From Paraspadella gotoi (Eukaryota > Chaetognatha), in the NCBI GenBank assembly GCA_051294375.1, contig CM119270.1, positions 1,772,091-1,836,090 on the forward strand: DNA of 64,000 nt, in the 5' to 3' direction. The notes below the pieces were generated by a model that saw only the letters and a list, made by a program, of their open reading frames with translations, did not search any database and was not told the origin of the DNA. Both the position numbers and the translations under genes were made by a program. Of the stretch, positions 35,500-47,775 are shown one piece after another; position 1 is the first letter of the stretch, and each line of letters starts with the position of its first letter.

Positions 35500-36040
35500 C
35501 TCCTAATCCCCCACAAACCAATCACCAATCGTCATTCCCGAACCCCCGCACTCCCCCACCATCCACCAACCATCGCCAACCCCCTCACCAATCACCAACC
35601 ACCAATCACATTTCAGACCCCAAATTTCCTTCCATCAACCAATCCGCCTCAACCAATCACTCCACTAATCACAAAACCGCCCCCCAACCCTTTCAACCAA
35701 TCACCAATCATTCATTCGGACTTCCCACTCCCACCAATCACCCCAACCCCTTCACCAATCCACAACCACCATTCCTACCCCCACCTTCCCCCACCAACAT
35801 CACCAACCATTTCCCAACCCCCCTCACCAAATCACCCAACCACCAATCACCCTTCAGACCACCACTTTCCCTCCATATCACCCCAACCCCCTCTCCACTA
35901 TATCACCAATCACCCATTCCGGCTTCCCACTCCCCCACAATCACCAATTCACACCAACCCACCACCAATCAACTACCACCCTAACCCCCTAACCAATAAC
36001 CAATCGCAAGTCACAAACCGCCCCAACCCCCCTCACCTCT
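35500..36040 (+). repeat. CCAATCACCAA-type pyrimidine-poor minisatellite, left arm
   Basis: Degenerate ACCAATCACC words. It resembles the GGTGATTGGT minisatellite at 53950-55740 on the other strand. Mirrored at 38660-39200. Confidence 0.8.
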
Positions 36041-36089
36041 CCTCCACCCTCTTCATCTCTCTCCTCGACTCTTTTCGTCCCAAAAGTCT

Positions 36090-36366
36090 GTGCCAGAGTT
36101 CGATTCCTGTAAATTCTCCCGACGGCGCGCCCCGAGAGTCTCGCCTCTACCTAGATCGGCTATCCACTGCTCGTTGGACCGAGCAAGTTGGCAGGGCGAT
36201 TAGGAGTAGAGGAGAAGAGGGAGGAGAGGATGAAGAATTGTCGCGCTTGCGTTGTACGGCATTCTTTTCGTCGGCCTCGTTGGTTTTATGGACTTTCCTT
36301 TTTCGATTGACAGTGATAAATGATGAAAGGAGGAATGACGCAATACTAATGACAAGGACAGATTGA
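36090..36366 (+). CDS. Unassigned protein-like open frame end, left arm
   Basis: After a pyrimidine tract and CCCAAAAG, the frame reads SLCQSSIPVNSPDGAPRESR, LYLDRLSTARWTEQVGRAIR, SRGEEGGEDEELSRLRCTAF, FSSASLVLWTFLFRLTVIND, ERRNDAILMTRTD, stop. The composition differs from the repeat upstream and includes a possible membrane helix. I recognise no family. The right arm carries the same sequence reversed (38622-38346). Confidence 0.25.
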
Positions 36367-37251
36367 TGAATTAGTGATTCTTGTTCGCAGATGTTTTGAA
36401 TTTTGTTGGGTTTAATCGGTCATCAAAAAAATAATTTAATAATAATTAATACATTGATAAACCCCAATTTTTGGAAATGCTAAATTAAGTTTATATCGCA
36501 AACTGTTGAAACTTTTGAAAAAAGTAACAAGACAACTTGATTTCCCCATTAAATTTCAGGTTGTGAAAAAATTACCCTTAAAAATTAAAAGCAAATTTTA
36601 AGTTGAGGTAAAGAAATCAACAAAAAAAAAGAATTTTAATTAATAATTTATTTGGATTTCATTTAATAAGTTTACCGTTTTCGTTTTTTAAATTAAGAAA
36701 AAGTGAAAAAATAAATAATAAATTTTTCAAAATTTTTCAAGAAACGAGATAAAAATATCTTTTCAATTCTGATCAAGAGTTTTTTTTAAAGTTTAAAGTC
36801 GTTGATAAAAAAAAAGAACTGATTTCGTTGGCGATTATCAAATTCGTTTATCTGTTTATCTGACTCTTTTTATACTATGTACTTTCCTCGTCGCTGGAAT
36901 GTGATTTAAAAATTAGTAACCGTGAATATATGGAAAACAAGTGTCATAAGTGGAATTACCGATTGGGAAATTTAAATAATTAAATCGTTAATTGCTTTGC
37001 CTTTCTCTTACGACGACGACTACGACGACAACGACGACGACGACGACGACGAGGAACCGATTCCGCGCGACTCAATATCAAATGAGCAAATGAAGAAAAA
37101 AAATCACCTGAAAATCGATTTAAGGATTTTTGATCTGAAGTCAATTTAAGTGGAAAACGAATAAAAGATTCAATGATGGAATCAACAAATAAATAAATAA
37201 ATTAAATAAATAAATAAATAAATAAANNNNNNNNNNNNNNNNNNNNNNNNN

Positions 37252-39522
37252 CTGATTTGATTTATTTTATTTTATTTATTTATTTATTTTTATTTGTTTA
37301 TTTATTTTTTATTTATTTTATTTATTTTTTTATTTAACTTATTTATATTTATTTATTTTATTTATTTTATTTATTTTTTTTATTTATTTATTTATTTATT
37401 TTTATATTTATTTATTTTATTTATTTATTTAATTTATTTATTTATTTGTTGATTCCATCAATTGAATCTTTTATTTCGTTTTCCACTTAAATTGACTTCA
37501 GATTCAAAAAAGTCGCTTAAAAAATATCGATTTTTCCCAGGTGATTTTTTTTTTTTTTCTTCATTTGCTCATTTTGATATTGAGTCGCCGCGGAATCGGT
37601 TTTCCTCGTCAGTCGTCGTCGTCGTCGGTTGTCGTCGTAGTCGTCGTCGTAAGAAGAAAAAGGGCAAAGCAATTTATTAACCGATTTAATTATTTAAAAT
37701 TTCCGCAATCGGTGTAATTCCACTAATGACAACTTGTTTTCCAATATATTCACGTGTTACTAATTTTTAAATCACATTTCCAGCGACGAGGAAAAGTACA
37801 TAGTAATAAAAGAGTCAATAAACAGGGATAAACGAATTTGATAATCGCCAACGAAATCAAGTTCTTTTTTTTTTATCAACGACCCTTTAAACTTTAAAAA
37901 AAAAAAACTCTTGATCAGAAATTGAAAAAAGATATTTTTATCCTCGTTTCTTGAAAATTTTGAAGATAATTTATTATTTATTTTTTCACTTTTTTTTCTT
38001 AAATTAAAAAACGAAAACGGTAAACTTATTAAATGAATCCAAATAAATTATTAATTAAAATTTCTTTTTTTTTGTTGATTTCTTTACCTCAACTTAAAAT
38101 TTGCTTTTAATTTTTAAGGGTAATTTTTTCACAACCTGAAATTTAATGGGGAAATCAAGTTGTCTTGTTACTTTTTTCAAAAGTTTCAACAGTTTGCGAT
38201 ATAAACTTAATTTAGCATTTCCAAAAATTGGGGTTTATCAATGTATTAATTATTATTAAATTATTTTTTTGATGACCGATTAAACCCAACAAAATTCAAA
38301 ACATCTGCGAACAAGAATCACTAATTCATCAATCTGTCCTTGTCATTAGTATTGCGTCATTCCTCCTTTCATCATTTATCACTGTCAATCGAAAAAGGAA
38401 AGTCCATAAAACCAACGAGGCCGACGAAAAGAATGCCGTACAACGCAAGCGCGACAATTCTTCATCCTCTCCTCCCTCTTCTCCTCTACTCCTAATCGCC
38501 CTGCCAACTTGCTCGGTCCAACGAGCAGTGGATAGCCGATCTAGGTAGAGGCGAGACTCTCGGGGCGCGCCGTCGGGAGAATTTACAGGAATCGAACTCT
38601 GGCACAGACTTTTGGGACGAAAAGAGTCGAGGAGAGAGATGAAGAGGGTGGAGGAGAGGTGAGGGGGGTTGGGGCGGTTTGTGACTTGCGATTGGTTATT
38701 GGTTAGGGGGTTAGGGTGGTAGTTGATTGGTGGTGGGTTGGTGTGAATTGGTGATTGTGGGGGAGTGGGAAGCCGGAATGGGTGATTGGTGATATAGTGG
38801 AGAGGGGGTTGGGGTGATATGGAGGGAAAGTGGTGGTCTGAAGGGTGATTGGTGGTTGGGTGATTTGGTGAGGGGGGTTGGGAAATGGTTGGTGATGTTG
38901 GTGGGGGAAGGTGGGGGTAGGAATGGTGGTTGTGGATTGGTGAAGGGGTTGGGGTGATTGGTGGGAGTGGGAAGTCCGAATGAATGATTGGTGATTGGTT
39001 GAAAGGGTTGGGGGGCGGTTTTGTGATTAGTGGAGTGATTGGTTGAGGCGGATTGGTTGATGGAAGGAAATTTGGGGTCTGAAATGTGATTGGTGGTTGG
39101 TGATTGGTGAGGGGGTTGGCGATGGTTGGTGGATGGTGGGGGAGTGCGGGGGTTCGGGAATGACGATTGGTGATTTGGTTGTTGGGGGATTAGGGGGAGT
39201 TTCACTATAGGCCCCCACGTATTTCGAGGGCGGGGGAGGTTGGAAAGACCAGATCATGACGGGGGCATTTGTGAAAATTAAAAAAAAAAAATAATAAACT
39301 GCTTTTTTTTTCGTCTTCCTCCCCCTCGATTGGTGGCACGAGCGGAAAGAGAATAAAAAGGGAAGTAATGTCATTTATCTTTAATTATTTAAGCCATTCC
39401 TAAATCCACAACACCAAACGGTCTTGTTTCCCTGTTCTCTTTACCAATAAAAGGTCAACCTTTGATTTTTTTCCCTCTTCTTCTTCAAATTCACTGGAAT
39501 CCTCTCTCATCTTTACCAGTAT
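37252..39522. repeat. Right arm of ~2 kb inverted repeat
   Basis: Mirrors 35228-37226 across the 25-N gap 37227-37251. It has a longer (TTTA)n at the centre (37257-37446) and stops matching at ACCAG, where (AATC)n begins. Confidence 0.9.
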
Positions 39523-40066
39523 CAATCAATCAATCAATCAATCCTTTCTTTCTTCTTCCTTCTTCCTTACTTCCTTCCTTCCTTTTTTTTCATTTTTCTT
39601 TTCTTTTTCTTTAATCTTTTTTGTTAATCTCTTTTGTTAGTCTTCTTCTCTATATTTTCTATCTCTTTTCTCTCCTCCTCTTCTCTCTTCTCTCCACTCC
39701 ATCTCTTCCTCATTCNNNNNNNNNNNNNNNNNNNNNNNNNNNNNNNNNNNNNNNNNNNNNNNNNNNNNNNNNNNNNNNNNNNNNNNNNNNNNNNNNNNNN
39801 NNNNNNNNNNNNNNNNNNNNNNNNNNNNNNNNNNNNNNNNNNNNNNNNNNNNNNNNNNNNNNNNNNNNNNNNNNNNNNNNNNNNNNNNNNNNNNNNNNNN
39901 NNNNNNNNNNNNNNNNNNNNNNNNNNNNNNNNNNNNNNNNNNNNNNNNNNNNNNNNNNNNNNNNNNNNNNNNNNNNNNNNNNNNNNNNNNNNNNNNNNNN
40001 NNNNNNNNNNNNNNNNNNNNNNNNNNNNNNNNNNNNNNNNNNNNNNNNNNNNNNNNNNNNNNNNNN
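39523..40066. other. Pyrimidine-rich sequence and gap
   Basis: (AATC)n at 39522-39542, TTCC/TTTC-rich sequence, then the gap 39716-40066. Confidence 0.7.
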
Positions 40067-40241
40067 CTTAAGATCTCCCGTTTTTGTCTTAAGGTCAATC
40101 GACTTCCGGTTCCAAACTACAATCTTCCAAAAATTCTGGTTGTGATGTGAACTCGAATCACAATCACCGATCGGTGAATCATCTCTCGTTTCTCCAAATA
40201 TTTTGGGTTCATTAGAATAAACAAGAACGGGGATTCCAATG

Positions 40242-40628
40242 TCTGTTGCACTGTTGCGCCGCTGTGACCTTTTTATCCATGTTCGATACTCATTTCATCA
40301 GAAACGTCTTTTATTCTTTATACGGTTTCTTTTAAATATTATGCGATTTTATTCGAATACAACAAGGTTGATTTAGTTCAATCATCATCAACAAACAAAC
40401 AAACAAACATATTGTGCACGTTAAAGGTCCTGCCAAATATGATCTTAATTTATAAAGCTTTAACCAAGTTATTAGTATTTTTAACGGAAGTGGGACAGAC
40501 TGATGGACAGACATATCTACCGACCGACGGACAGACCGACCGACTGACCGACCGACGGACTGACCGACCGACCGAAAAGTGACTCAGAGAGTTGCTCCGC
40601 GAGTACTCGCGACGAAACTAAAAATATG
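40242..40628 (-). repeat. CGGT-type dispersed element, copy C2
   Basis: Reverse complement of the C1 layout: GTTGCGCCGCTGTGAC, AACGGAAGTGGGACAGACTG, (CGAC/CCGA)n, AAAAGTGACTCAGAGAGTTG, CTCGCGACGAAACTAAAAAT. Carries an (AAAC)n insertion near 40390. Confidence 0.7.
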
Positions 40629-40679
40629 ATTTCGCGCGAGTCTGAATTTCAGGTTCCAACCTGAACCAATCGTTGACGC

Positions 40680-41740
40680 TAAAAAAGAAAATGAGGTAAA
40701 GATGAGATGATGACAAAGATGATTACAAAAAATGATGACAAAGATAAAAAAGGCAAATACCCATGTTGAGAAAGTAAATGACAGGAACGACGAGAAAGAT
40801 AAGGAGAGTGTTGATGAAAACTGACAAAGATGATGACAACTGACAAGATGATGACAAAATGAGTAGAATTATAGCGATGATAATGAGTAGGATAACGTGA
40901 GGATGAAAAAAAGACAGATGAAGACGAAAATAAATGATGACACGATAATGACAAAGTGAGGGCAAAATGATGACAAGATGATGTTACCCACCGGAATCAA
41001 ATTGTTTACGTCTTTCGAGTAGAAAGTTTAGATTCATCGAACAACAACAACAACAATAACAACAACAACAACGACAACAACGACGATAACGATAACGAGG
41101 ATGACGACGACAACGACGACGACAACGACGACGACGACGACGACAGTGACTAACGACGAAAACTATGCCAGAGGAAATGAGAGGCAATAAAAAAGGAAAA
41201 GAAGAAGAGAGAGAGGAAAAAGGAAAATGAAAAAAAAGGAAGGAAGTGGAGAAAGAAAATTAAAGAAAAAAGAAAAAAGAATGAGAGGAAAAAGGAAAAT
41301 GAAAAAAGGGGGGAAAAAGGAGAAAGAGAACAATAATAGAAACGGTGAACAAAAAGGAAAGTAGGAAGTGACAAGCGGGAAATAGAAAGATTAAAATAAG
41401 GAAAGAAGTAAAAGAAGAAAGGAAAGTTGGAAGTGACAAGCGGGAAATAGAAAGATTAAAATAAGGAAAGAAGTAAAAGAAGAAAAGAAAGGAGAGAAAG
41501 GAAAGTATATGGGAAGGAGGAGAATTGAAGAAACGGAGGAAAAAGAAAAGGAAAAAGGAAAGAAAGAAAAGAAAAAATGGAGGAAGAAGAGGAAAGGAAA
41601 AGAGGAAGAGCAAACTCATCAAAACTTGAAAATTTTTGATGAAGAGAGATGGCTGGCTCAGAAATAGAGAGGAAAGGTAAACAAGGGAGAGAGAGAGAGA
41701 GAAAGAGAGACAGAGGGAGGGAGGGAGGGAGAGAGAGAGT
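40680..41740. other. GATGACAAA-rich and purine-rich region, no gene
   Basis: ATGATGACAAAGATG words to 40985, (AAC/GAC)n at 41044-41149, then AAAGGAAAAAGGAAAATG purine repeats with a tandem 62-base block near 41355-41475. Confidence 0.6.
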
Positions 41741-41770
41741 ATTGCCTAAATGTCTTTAAAATATTCTCTT

Positions 41771-41892
<122 letters not shown>

Positions 41893-42244
41893 CTCGCATC
41901 CATGTATTTTTTTAGTCCAAAAATTTGAGTCTAGACAAAGTAATTTCTTTTTACCTGAGGCCATGAATAGTAAGAATCTTTTTTTTCCTTGCGTATACAA
42001 TTTTTATCTTTTCAATTTACTCGGTTTTTTTTATTCCTTAGTGTTTTTAATGATTTTTTATGTTTCTTACTCTTATATTTCAGCAGTAATGTTGTGCGTC
42101 AAATATTTTTTAAATGTAAAACAATTGTATTTAATATTAGCTTTAATAGTTTTTTTTTATTCAGCTCTGCCAACGCTAAAACATTTTTGCTGTACCTAAG
42201 TAAACTTGACTCGAAATCCATGACAATAAAAGAAGAGTAAATAC

Positions 42245-42362
<118 letters not shown>

Positions 42363-42894
42363 CACGATTCGGCTTTTCGATTCTGTCGCTTCGGCAAACA
42401 GTAACGAATAATAGCAAAACTAATAAATTTAGACGAAATATTCAAAAATCGTATATAAATAAAACATTCAATCATTAGATAAAAAAAAATAGCGTTTAAA
42501 AAGTGCGCAGTTAGTTTCATTGAATTTTTTTCTTTAAATACAAATTTTCCAAATTGAGTCTTTTTATGTCCAATTCATTACAATGCTCTCAGACACAAAT
42601 GAAAATGACCAAGCATTTGCCCCCGTTTCCCACTTTATTGTCTTTCCTCGCTCGCAAGCATTATTATTTTGCTTTCTAGCTTAATTTGCTCGTGCTTGTC
42701 TCGTGCTTGTCTCGCGCTTGTCTCCTGTGTTTTCCCGTCGCGTCCAAGATTTCTTAAGGCGACCGACTGTTTTTTTTTCTTTGGCCAAACAGAAGAAAAA
42801 AAAACACAAAAATAAACAAACAAAAAAAAAGCAGAGAAACGAAATAACAAGAGTAAAAAAAAAGAAAAAAAAACTGAAACTGGTAAAACCAACA

Positions 42895-43010
42895 TAAAAA
42901 TTATCCATTCATTTAGTAAATAAGCTATCTTGCCCCTCACTTTGAACAGGCTATTGCTAAATGAATCCATAACATAGCAGGACCCTGCCAGCTTTTAATA
43001 AAGTCACTTA
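42895..43010 (-). repeat. GATAGCTTATTTA-type repeat, copy D4
   Basis: Minus strand: GCAGGGTCCTGCTATGTTAT, TAGCCTGTTCAAAG, GCAAGATAGCTTATTTACTA. Confidence 0.65.
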
Positions 43011-43019
43011 CGCGGTCTA

Positions 43020-43374
43020 CATATAATTATTTTTTATTTCCTTTTTATCTCTTTCATCTTATTATCACAAAGGTCTTTAAAAAAATCAAACAGATAGTCA
43101 AATAGACGTTCGTTGAAAAAATATGCCAGGCGATATATAGATATATATATATAGAGAAACGGCTCAGCAGTTTACGTTATTGCCTATTGGCGCATGTGAT
43201 CAAATATGTATGGAACAATATTAACTTTTGAGTCAAAAGCAGCTTCCCCTTTACGCTGTCTCCACACATAATTCAGATCCGACTGCTCCACACACAGTGT
43301 CCTACAATTTTTATCGCAGAAATGAAAGGAGGAGACAGAATTTTTTATTTTCATTCTTTATCCGAACAGACGGT

Positions 43375-43412
<38 letters not shown>

Positions 43413-43503
43413 GCTCAATCGCACCTTCTCGTCACTATTCTCTTCTTAATCTCTCCTGTTTTGTCTTTGTCTGTTTATTATGTTTCGAGGTCTCTCTGCT
43501 CCT

Positions 43504-43539
<36 letters not shown>

Positions 43540-44690
43540 CTATAATGGTGTCCTTTTTCATTCAGTCCATCATTGCCGCTGAAAACTTTTCTCTCCTTTG
43601 TACAGCTTTTTCTTTCTTTCCATTTCTGTCAATAATTCATTATCATCTTTTTTTTTCGAGTGATCGTCAATTTTTTTATATTTTTCTATTTATTTTGTTT
43701 TATATACACAATATCACCTTGTTTAACAATTCATGTGCCACTTCATGTCCTTTGGTTTATAATCTACATTTTCTTTGTTTTTAACTATCCTCAACTTTTA
43801 ATTTAGCATTTTCCATATTTTTACTTTCTTCATTTAAATTTATATAAATTTTTTAAAACATTTATCCTATATAACTAACGTCCTAATTAACAATACCAAG
43901 ATTGTTTCGATTGTTTCAATCAACATTATCATCATAATCATCATAATCATTATCCATGGGTTCCATGTCATATTTATATTCCATGTCATGTGGCTGTCTA
44001 GATTTTCGTCATTATCATCTTCAATGTTATAATTATAAAACGCTTTAATTTTAATCTCAATTATCATTTTTTTCCCTTTTGTTTCATCTTTTTTTTTTTT
44101 TTTAGTTGAGATTTTCTTAAGCCAACGACGGAATAAAATGTTTCCTCTTAATCGAGAGAAACAAAGAAAATGTTTTTTTTGTTTCCTTCCGTGATTCCAT
44201 CATCGCAAAAGCAATGGAATCGATGGAATGGAACCAGGATGGAATCGGGCGATCAACGATTCTCGCACGCGATTGATCCAGATAAAACTCTCCTCGACCA
44301 ATCACCAGCCGAGAAGATCAAATTGGACTTTACCTCACCTGCCTATGAGCCGCCGTTTCCTTTTATTGAATTGGGTTTATTGTAATTGTATTGTTGTATT
44401 GATCCTTAGTAAGTCATACGGTCAAACAAAAAAAAAATAATAAAGTTTAAAGTTTAATTAAAGTTTAACTTGCTTAACATGCGTCCGAAGAGACTCAAAC
44501 CCATTTTTATTCGAATATGTAGTCGGTGGAACACACGTAACCCACATGTAGTCTACACGTAACCCACGATGGAATTCGAGTTACTCTGTCAGATTCCGAA
44601 AGTTTATTCTGAACGCGAGGGGCAGCTGCTAATTTCATAGCAGAATTATTTCCCCAAAACTATCGCTTTTTAAACATTCTTTTTTTGCGT
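43020..44690. other. No gene recognised
   Basis: AT-rich, with (TC)n at 43380-43410 and 43502-43537, ATCATAATC words near 43930, and an unassigned open frame at 44170-44385 that ends PAYEPPFPFIELGLL. Confidence 0.5.
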
Positions 44691-44699
44691 TTACATTTT

Positions 44700-45060
44700 T
44701 AGTTGCGCCGCGAGTGACTTTTCGGTCGGTCGGTCGGTCGGTCGGTCGGTCGGTCGGTCGGTATGTCTGTCCATTGGTCTGTCCCACTTAAGTTAAAAAT
44801 GCATGTAATTTACCTATAGTTGGTTGCTCATTCGTTTAGACAGAAAAAACCTCAAATCCAAAGGACTGCTAGCGCCTCCTTCAAGAATTCCTAAAACTAT
44901 AAAGAATAAGAGATGAAATTTTGATGCAGAGCATGTTATAAATACACGGGCAAAACAGTTTTTTAGTCATGTCATGTCATGTCATATCATGTCATCAAAA
45001 AGAAATACACGTGAAAATAACGTCACTGCGGCGCAACACATTGGAATCACCGTTCTTGTT
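44700..45060 (+). repeat. CGGT-type dispersed element, copy C3
   Basis: Most complete copy: TTAGTTGCGCCGCGAGTGAC, (CGGT)n at 44724-44762, GTCTGTCCCACTTAAGTTAA, GGTTGCTCATTCG, GACTGCTAGCGCC, CATGT repeats at 44969-44996, CACTGCGGCGCAACACATTG, CACCGTTCTTGTT. Confidence 0.8.
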
Positions 45061-45619
45061 AAAATTAAAAGTCAAAAGAATTTCAAGTGGACGAATTGGG
45101 AATTATTTAATTATAAATTTCATTACATCTGTTCTCTTACGTTTTTCTGCTTCTAAATCTTTATAATCGGATTTCGCATGAAATGTTTTTTTCACAAAAA
45201 ATAACGAAATTTATCTTTGTTGATTTCTTTTCTCGAGATATTTCGATTTACTTCATCGACTTTTCTCCTTTTTTTTTGTCATTTTAATTCTTTTAACTGT
45301 CATCTTCTTTCTTTTCTTCCGTCAATTTGTCTTTTCAATTATTTGATTCGCGTCGACATCTTTGTCTCAAGTTTCCCGATTTCGCTATCGAGAGTCGACG
45401 AATAATTTGAAGGAAAGGGTCAAGGTTATCTGTATTGTTTTACTTAACGTTTGAAATTGAAATTTAAAGAATCTTCAGTTGCCTCAGGCTCGTTTATTTT
45501 TGTTTGTTTGTTTACAAACAAATCGAATGTTTTTATTTTTGTTTTAAAAAAAAAACAACTTTGAAACATAAATCGTTTTTAAAATCAGTCAAAAAGTGAG
45601 ACAACTCAAACAAAGCTTC

Positions 45620-45735
45620 CACGCCCCAGACTTTAAACAAGCTCTGGCCGGTTAAGCCTTCCAACCCTCCAACAAGATAATAACATAGCAGGACTCGGAA
45701 AGCTTTCAGCTAAGACTTTCTCACGGTTTTCTTTA
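45620..45735 (-). repeat. GATAGCTTATTTA-type repeat, copy D5
   Basis: Minus strand: GTGAGAAAGTCTTAGCTGAA, GAGTCCTGCTATGTTATTAT, TTGGAGGGTTGGAAGGC. Confidence 0.6.
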
Positions 45736-45957
45736 TCGACACCCAGAGTGCTCGTCTTTCCTATACATTCTATACATACATAATATCTATTAACACATCA
45801 AGTTGAACGAAAACAAAAACGGAACTAAAAAAGAAACGCGAATGAATTCATGTTTATCTCTGATTGAAACTGACTTTGTAAATTATCGGGAAAACGTTTA
45901 AAAAATCACTTAGTTGATTTAAGTAACTTGTAAGTGTAAAGCGGATTGAGAAGAGGT

Positions 45958-45960
<3 letters not shown>

Positions 45961-46006
<46 letters not shown>
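45961..46006 (+). repeat. (GA)n microsatellite
   Basis: Pure GA; another imperfect one at 46246-46315. Confidence 0.95.
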
Positions 46007-46009
<3 letters not shown>

Positions 46010-46244
46010 GTAGGCGTCATAAAGAATGGTAAAACTTGACAAGGGGAATGAATACTGCAGTTGTTAGTAAATAAACAGTAAAACAATATAACAAGTGAAC
46101 GTTTTAGACTTAATAAAACACGATGACAACAACGACAACAAAAACAAAAACAACAACAACAACAAGGAAAAAATAATCTTACTCAATTCGCACTTGAGTC
46201 GCCAGAAAAAACGTAAAAATGGGAGAATCTCCCGCGGAGAGAAA

Positions 46245-46278
<34 letters not shown>

Positions 46279-46401
46279 GGAAGGAAACAACCGAGAGAGA
46301 GAGAGATAGAGAGTGAAGAAAGACAATGAAAGGATGAAGATAATAAAAAAAAGTTGATGGATACGAAACAGGATAAAATAACATAAAAAGGAATAGAACA
46401 A

Positions 46402-46684
46402 TAACGGTTTTTCCAATGTGTTGCGCCGCAGTGACTCTATCGACCTTATTGACATTATATGACATGACATTGTATTTATGACATGCACTGCATCGAAATT
46501 CCATCTTTTATTCCTTATAGTTTTAGGATTTCCTGAAGACGGCGCTAGCAGTCTTTTATATTTAAGGTTTTTTTCCTGTCTTAACAAATGAGCAACCAAC
46601 TTTAGGCGAATTGAATGCATTTTTAACGTAAGTGGGACAGACCGACGGACAGACATACCGACCGACAGACCGACCAAAAACTGA
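46402..46684 (-). repeat. CGGT-type dispersed element, copy C4
   Basis: Reverse of C3: AACGGTTTTTCCAATGTGTT, GCGCCGCAGTGAC, TGACATGACATT, GGCGCTAGCAGTC, GAGCAACCAACTTTAGG, AACGTAAGTGGGACAGACCG. C3 and C4 lie 1.3 kb apart in opposite orientation. Confidence 0.8.
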
Positions 46685-47047
46685 CTTAAAAATAATAGAA
46701 TTTAAAAAAAATAAGGATAATACTAAATAGGTCGAATGAATAATAAAGAGAGTTAATAAAAAGGGTCATTCATATCAACTTGAAAATAGGCAAACATGAA
46801 GTACAGATTCAAAAAGCCGATTTTAAAAAAAAATATTTAAAACAGAATGTTTACATATAAATAAAAACTTTTTTTTGGTGATTACTGGTGATTACGATGT
46901 ATTTCTCGATGTATTAGCTCTAATATATCAAATATTACGCATTGTTAAGTTGAATGACCTTTCCTCTTAAAGAAAAAAAGAAATAATGAAAGAAAGAAAA
47001 GAATAAAAAGAAAAAAAGAAAAAAAGGAAAAAAAAGTGCCAAATAGA

Positions 47048-47098
47048 AACAAAGCAAGCAAAGCAAGCAAAGCAAGCAAAGCAAGCAAAGCAAGCCAG
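47048..47098 (+). repeat. (AAGCAAGCA)n 9-base repeat
   Basis: Five to six units of AAGCAAGCA, decaying to 47145. Confidence 0.85.
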
Positions 47099-47253
47099 GC
47101 AAGCCAAACAAGCAAATCAAGCAGAGAAAGCAAAGCAAGCAAACCCAGAAGAAAATAAAGAGGAAAGGAAAAGGAAACTCACACATAAAAGGAAATAAAA
47201 GTCTCTTTGGTTTTTGGTGAGAAAGAATTAAAAAAAATAAGACAAAAAAGAAA

Positions 47254-47285
<32 letters not shown>

Positions 47286-47324
47286 TTTCCAAGATATTTT
47301 TTTATCGTTCGAACGTGAGACGGT

Positions 47325-47344
47325 TCTCTCTCTCTCTCCTTCTC

Positions 47345-47422
<78 letters not shown>

Positions 47423-47440
47423 TCTCTCTCTCTCTCTCGT
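47325..47440 (+). repeat. (TC)n microsatellite
   Basis: Nearly pure; followed by (GTC)/(GTT) triplets at 47494-47585. Confidence 0.95.
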
Positions 47441-47644
47441 TTTCCTTCAGAGCCAAACCCGAGTTGGCGTCGACCCATCAAGAAGACGAGGGATTCTTTC
47501 ATCGTCGTCGTCGTTGTTGTTTTTGTTGTTGTTGATTTGTTATTTTTTGTATTCGTTGCTTTCGTCGTCTTCGTCGTCGTCGTCTTTCTACGTCTGTGGC
47601 GCTTCTTTATTTCAATCCTGCTCAAACTCTATTGGTGCACTATA

Positions 47645-47775
47645 AAAAATTATCCATTCGTTTGATAATGAAGCAATCTTGCCTCCTAACGAAGGACAGA
47701 CTATACTAATTTAAGGCCCCCCTTCACTCTTACAAGATAATGAATTAGCTACTTTCGATCAAAACGTTCTCACCA
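47645..47775 (-). repeat. GATAGCTTATTTA-type repeat, copy D6
   Basis: Minus strand: GGTGAGAACGTTTTGATC, GGGGGGCCTTAAATTAG, GGAGGCAAGATTGCTTCATT, GAATGGATAATTTTT. Confidence 0.65.

Larger units (their letters stand above)
35228..37226. repeat. Left arm of ~2 kb inverted repeat
   Basis: Reverse complement of 37252-39522; very high identity over 36070-36560, more indels toward the outer edge. Its outer end is exactly the intron side of the PLB1-like exon A acceptor. Confidence 0.9.

Noticed and set aside
35443-35984. Pro/Thr/Asn-rich open frames
   Set aside because: CCAATCACC minisatellite; only the non-repetitive end (36090-36366) is kept as a doubtful item.
36100-36180. Possible tRNA gene (GTTCGATTCC)
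   Set aside because: The T-arm stem does not pair and no A box or acceptor stem is found.
46935-47456. Minus-strand frame with Leu/Cys-rich repeats
   Set aside because: Built from the 9-base AAGCAAGCA repeat, A-rich tracts and (TC)n.
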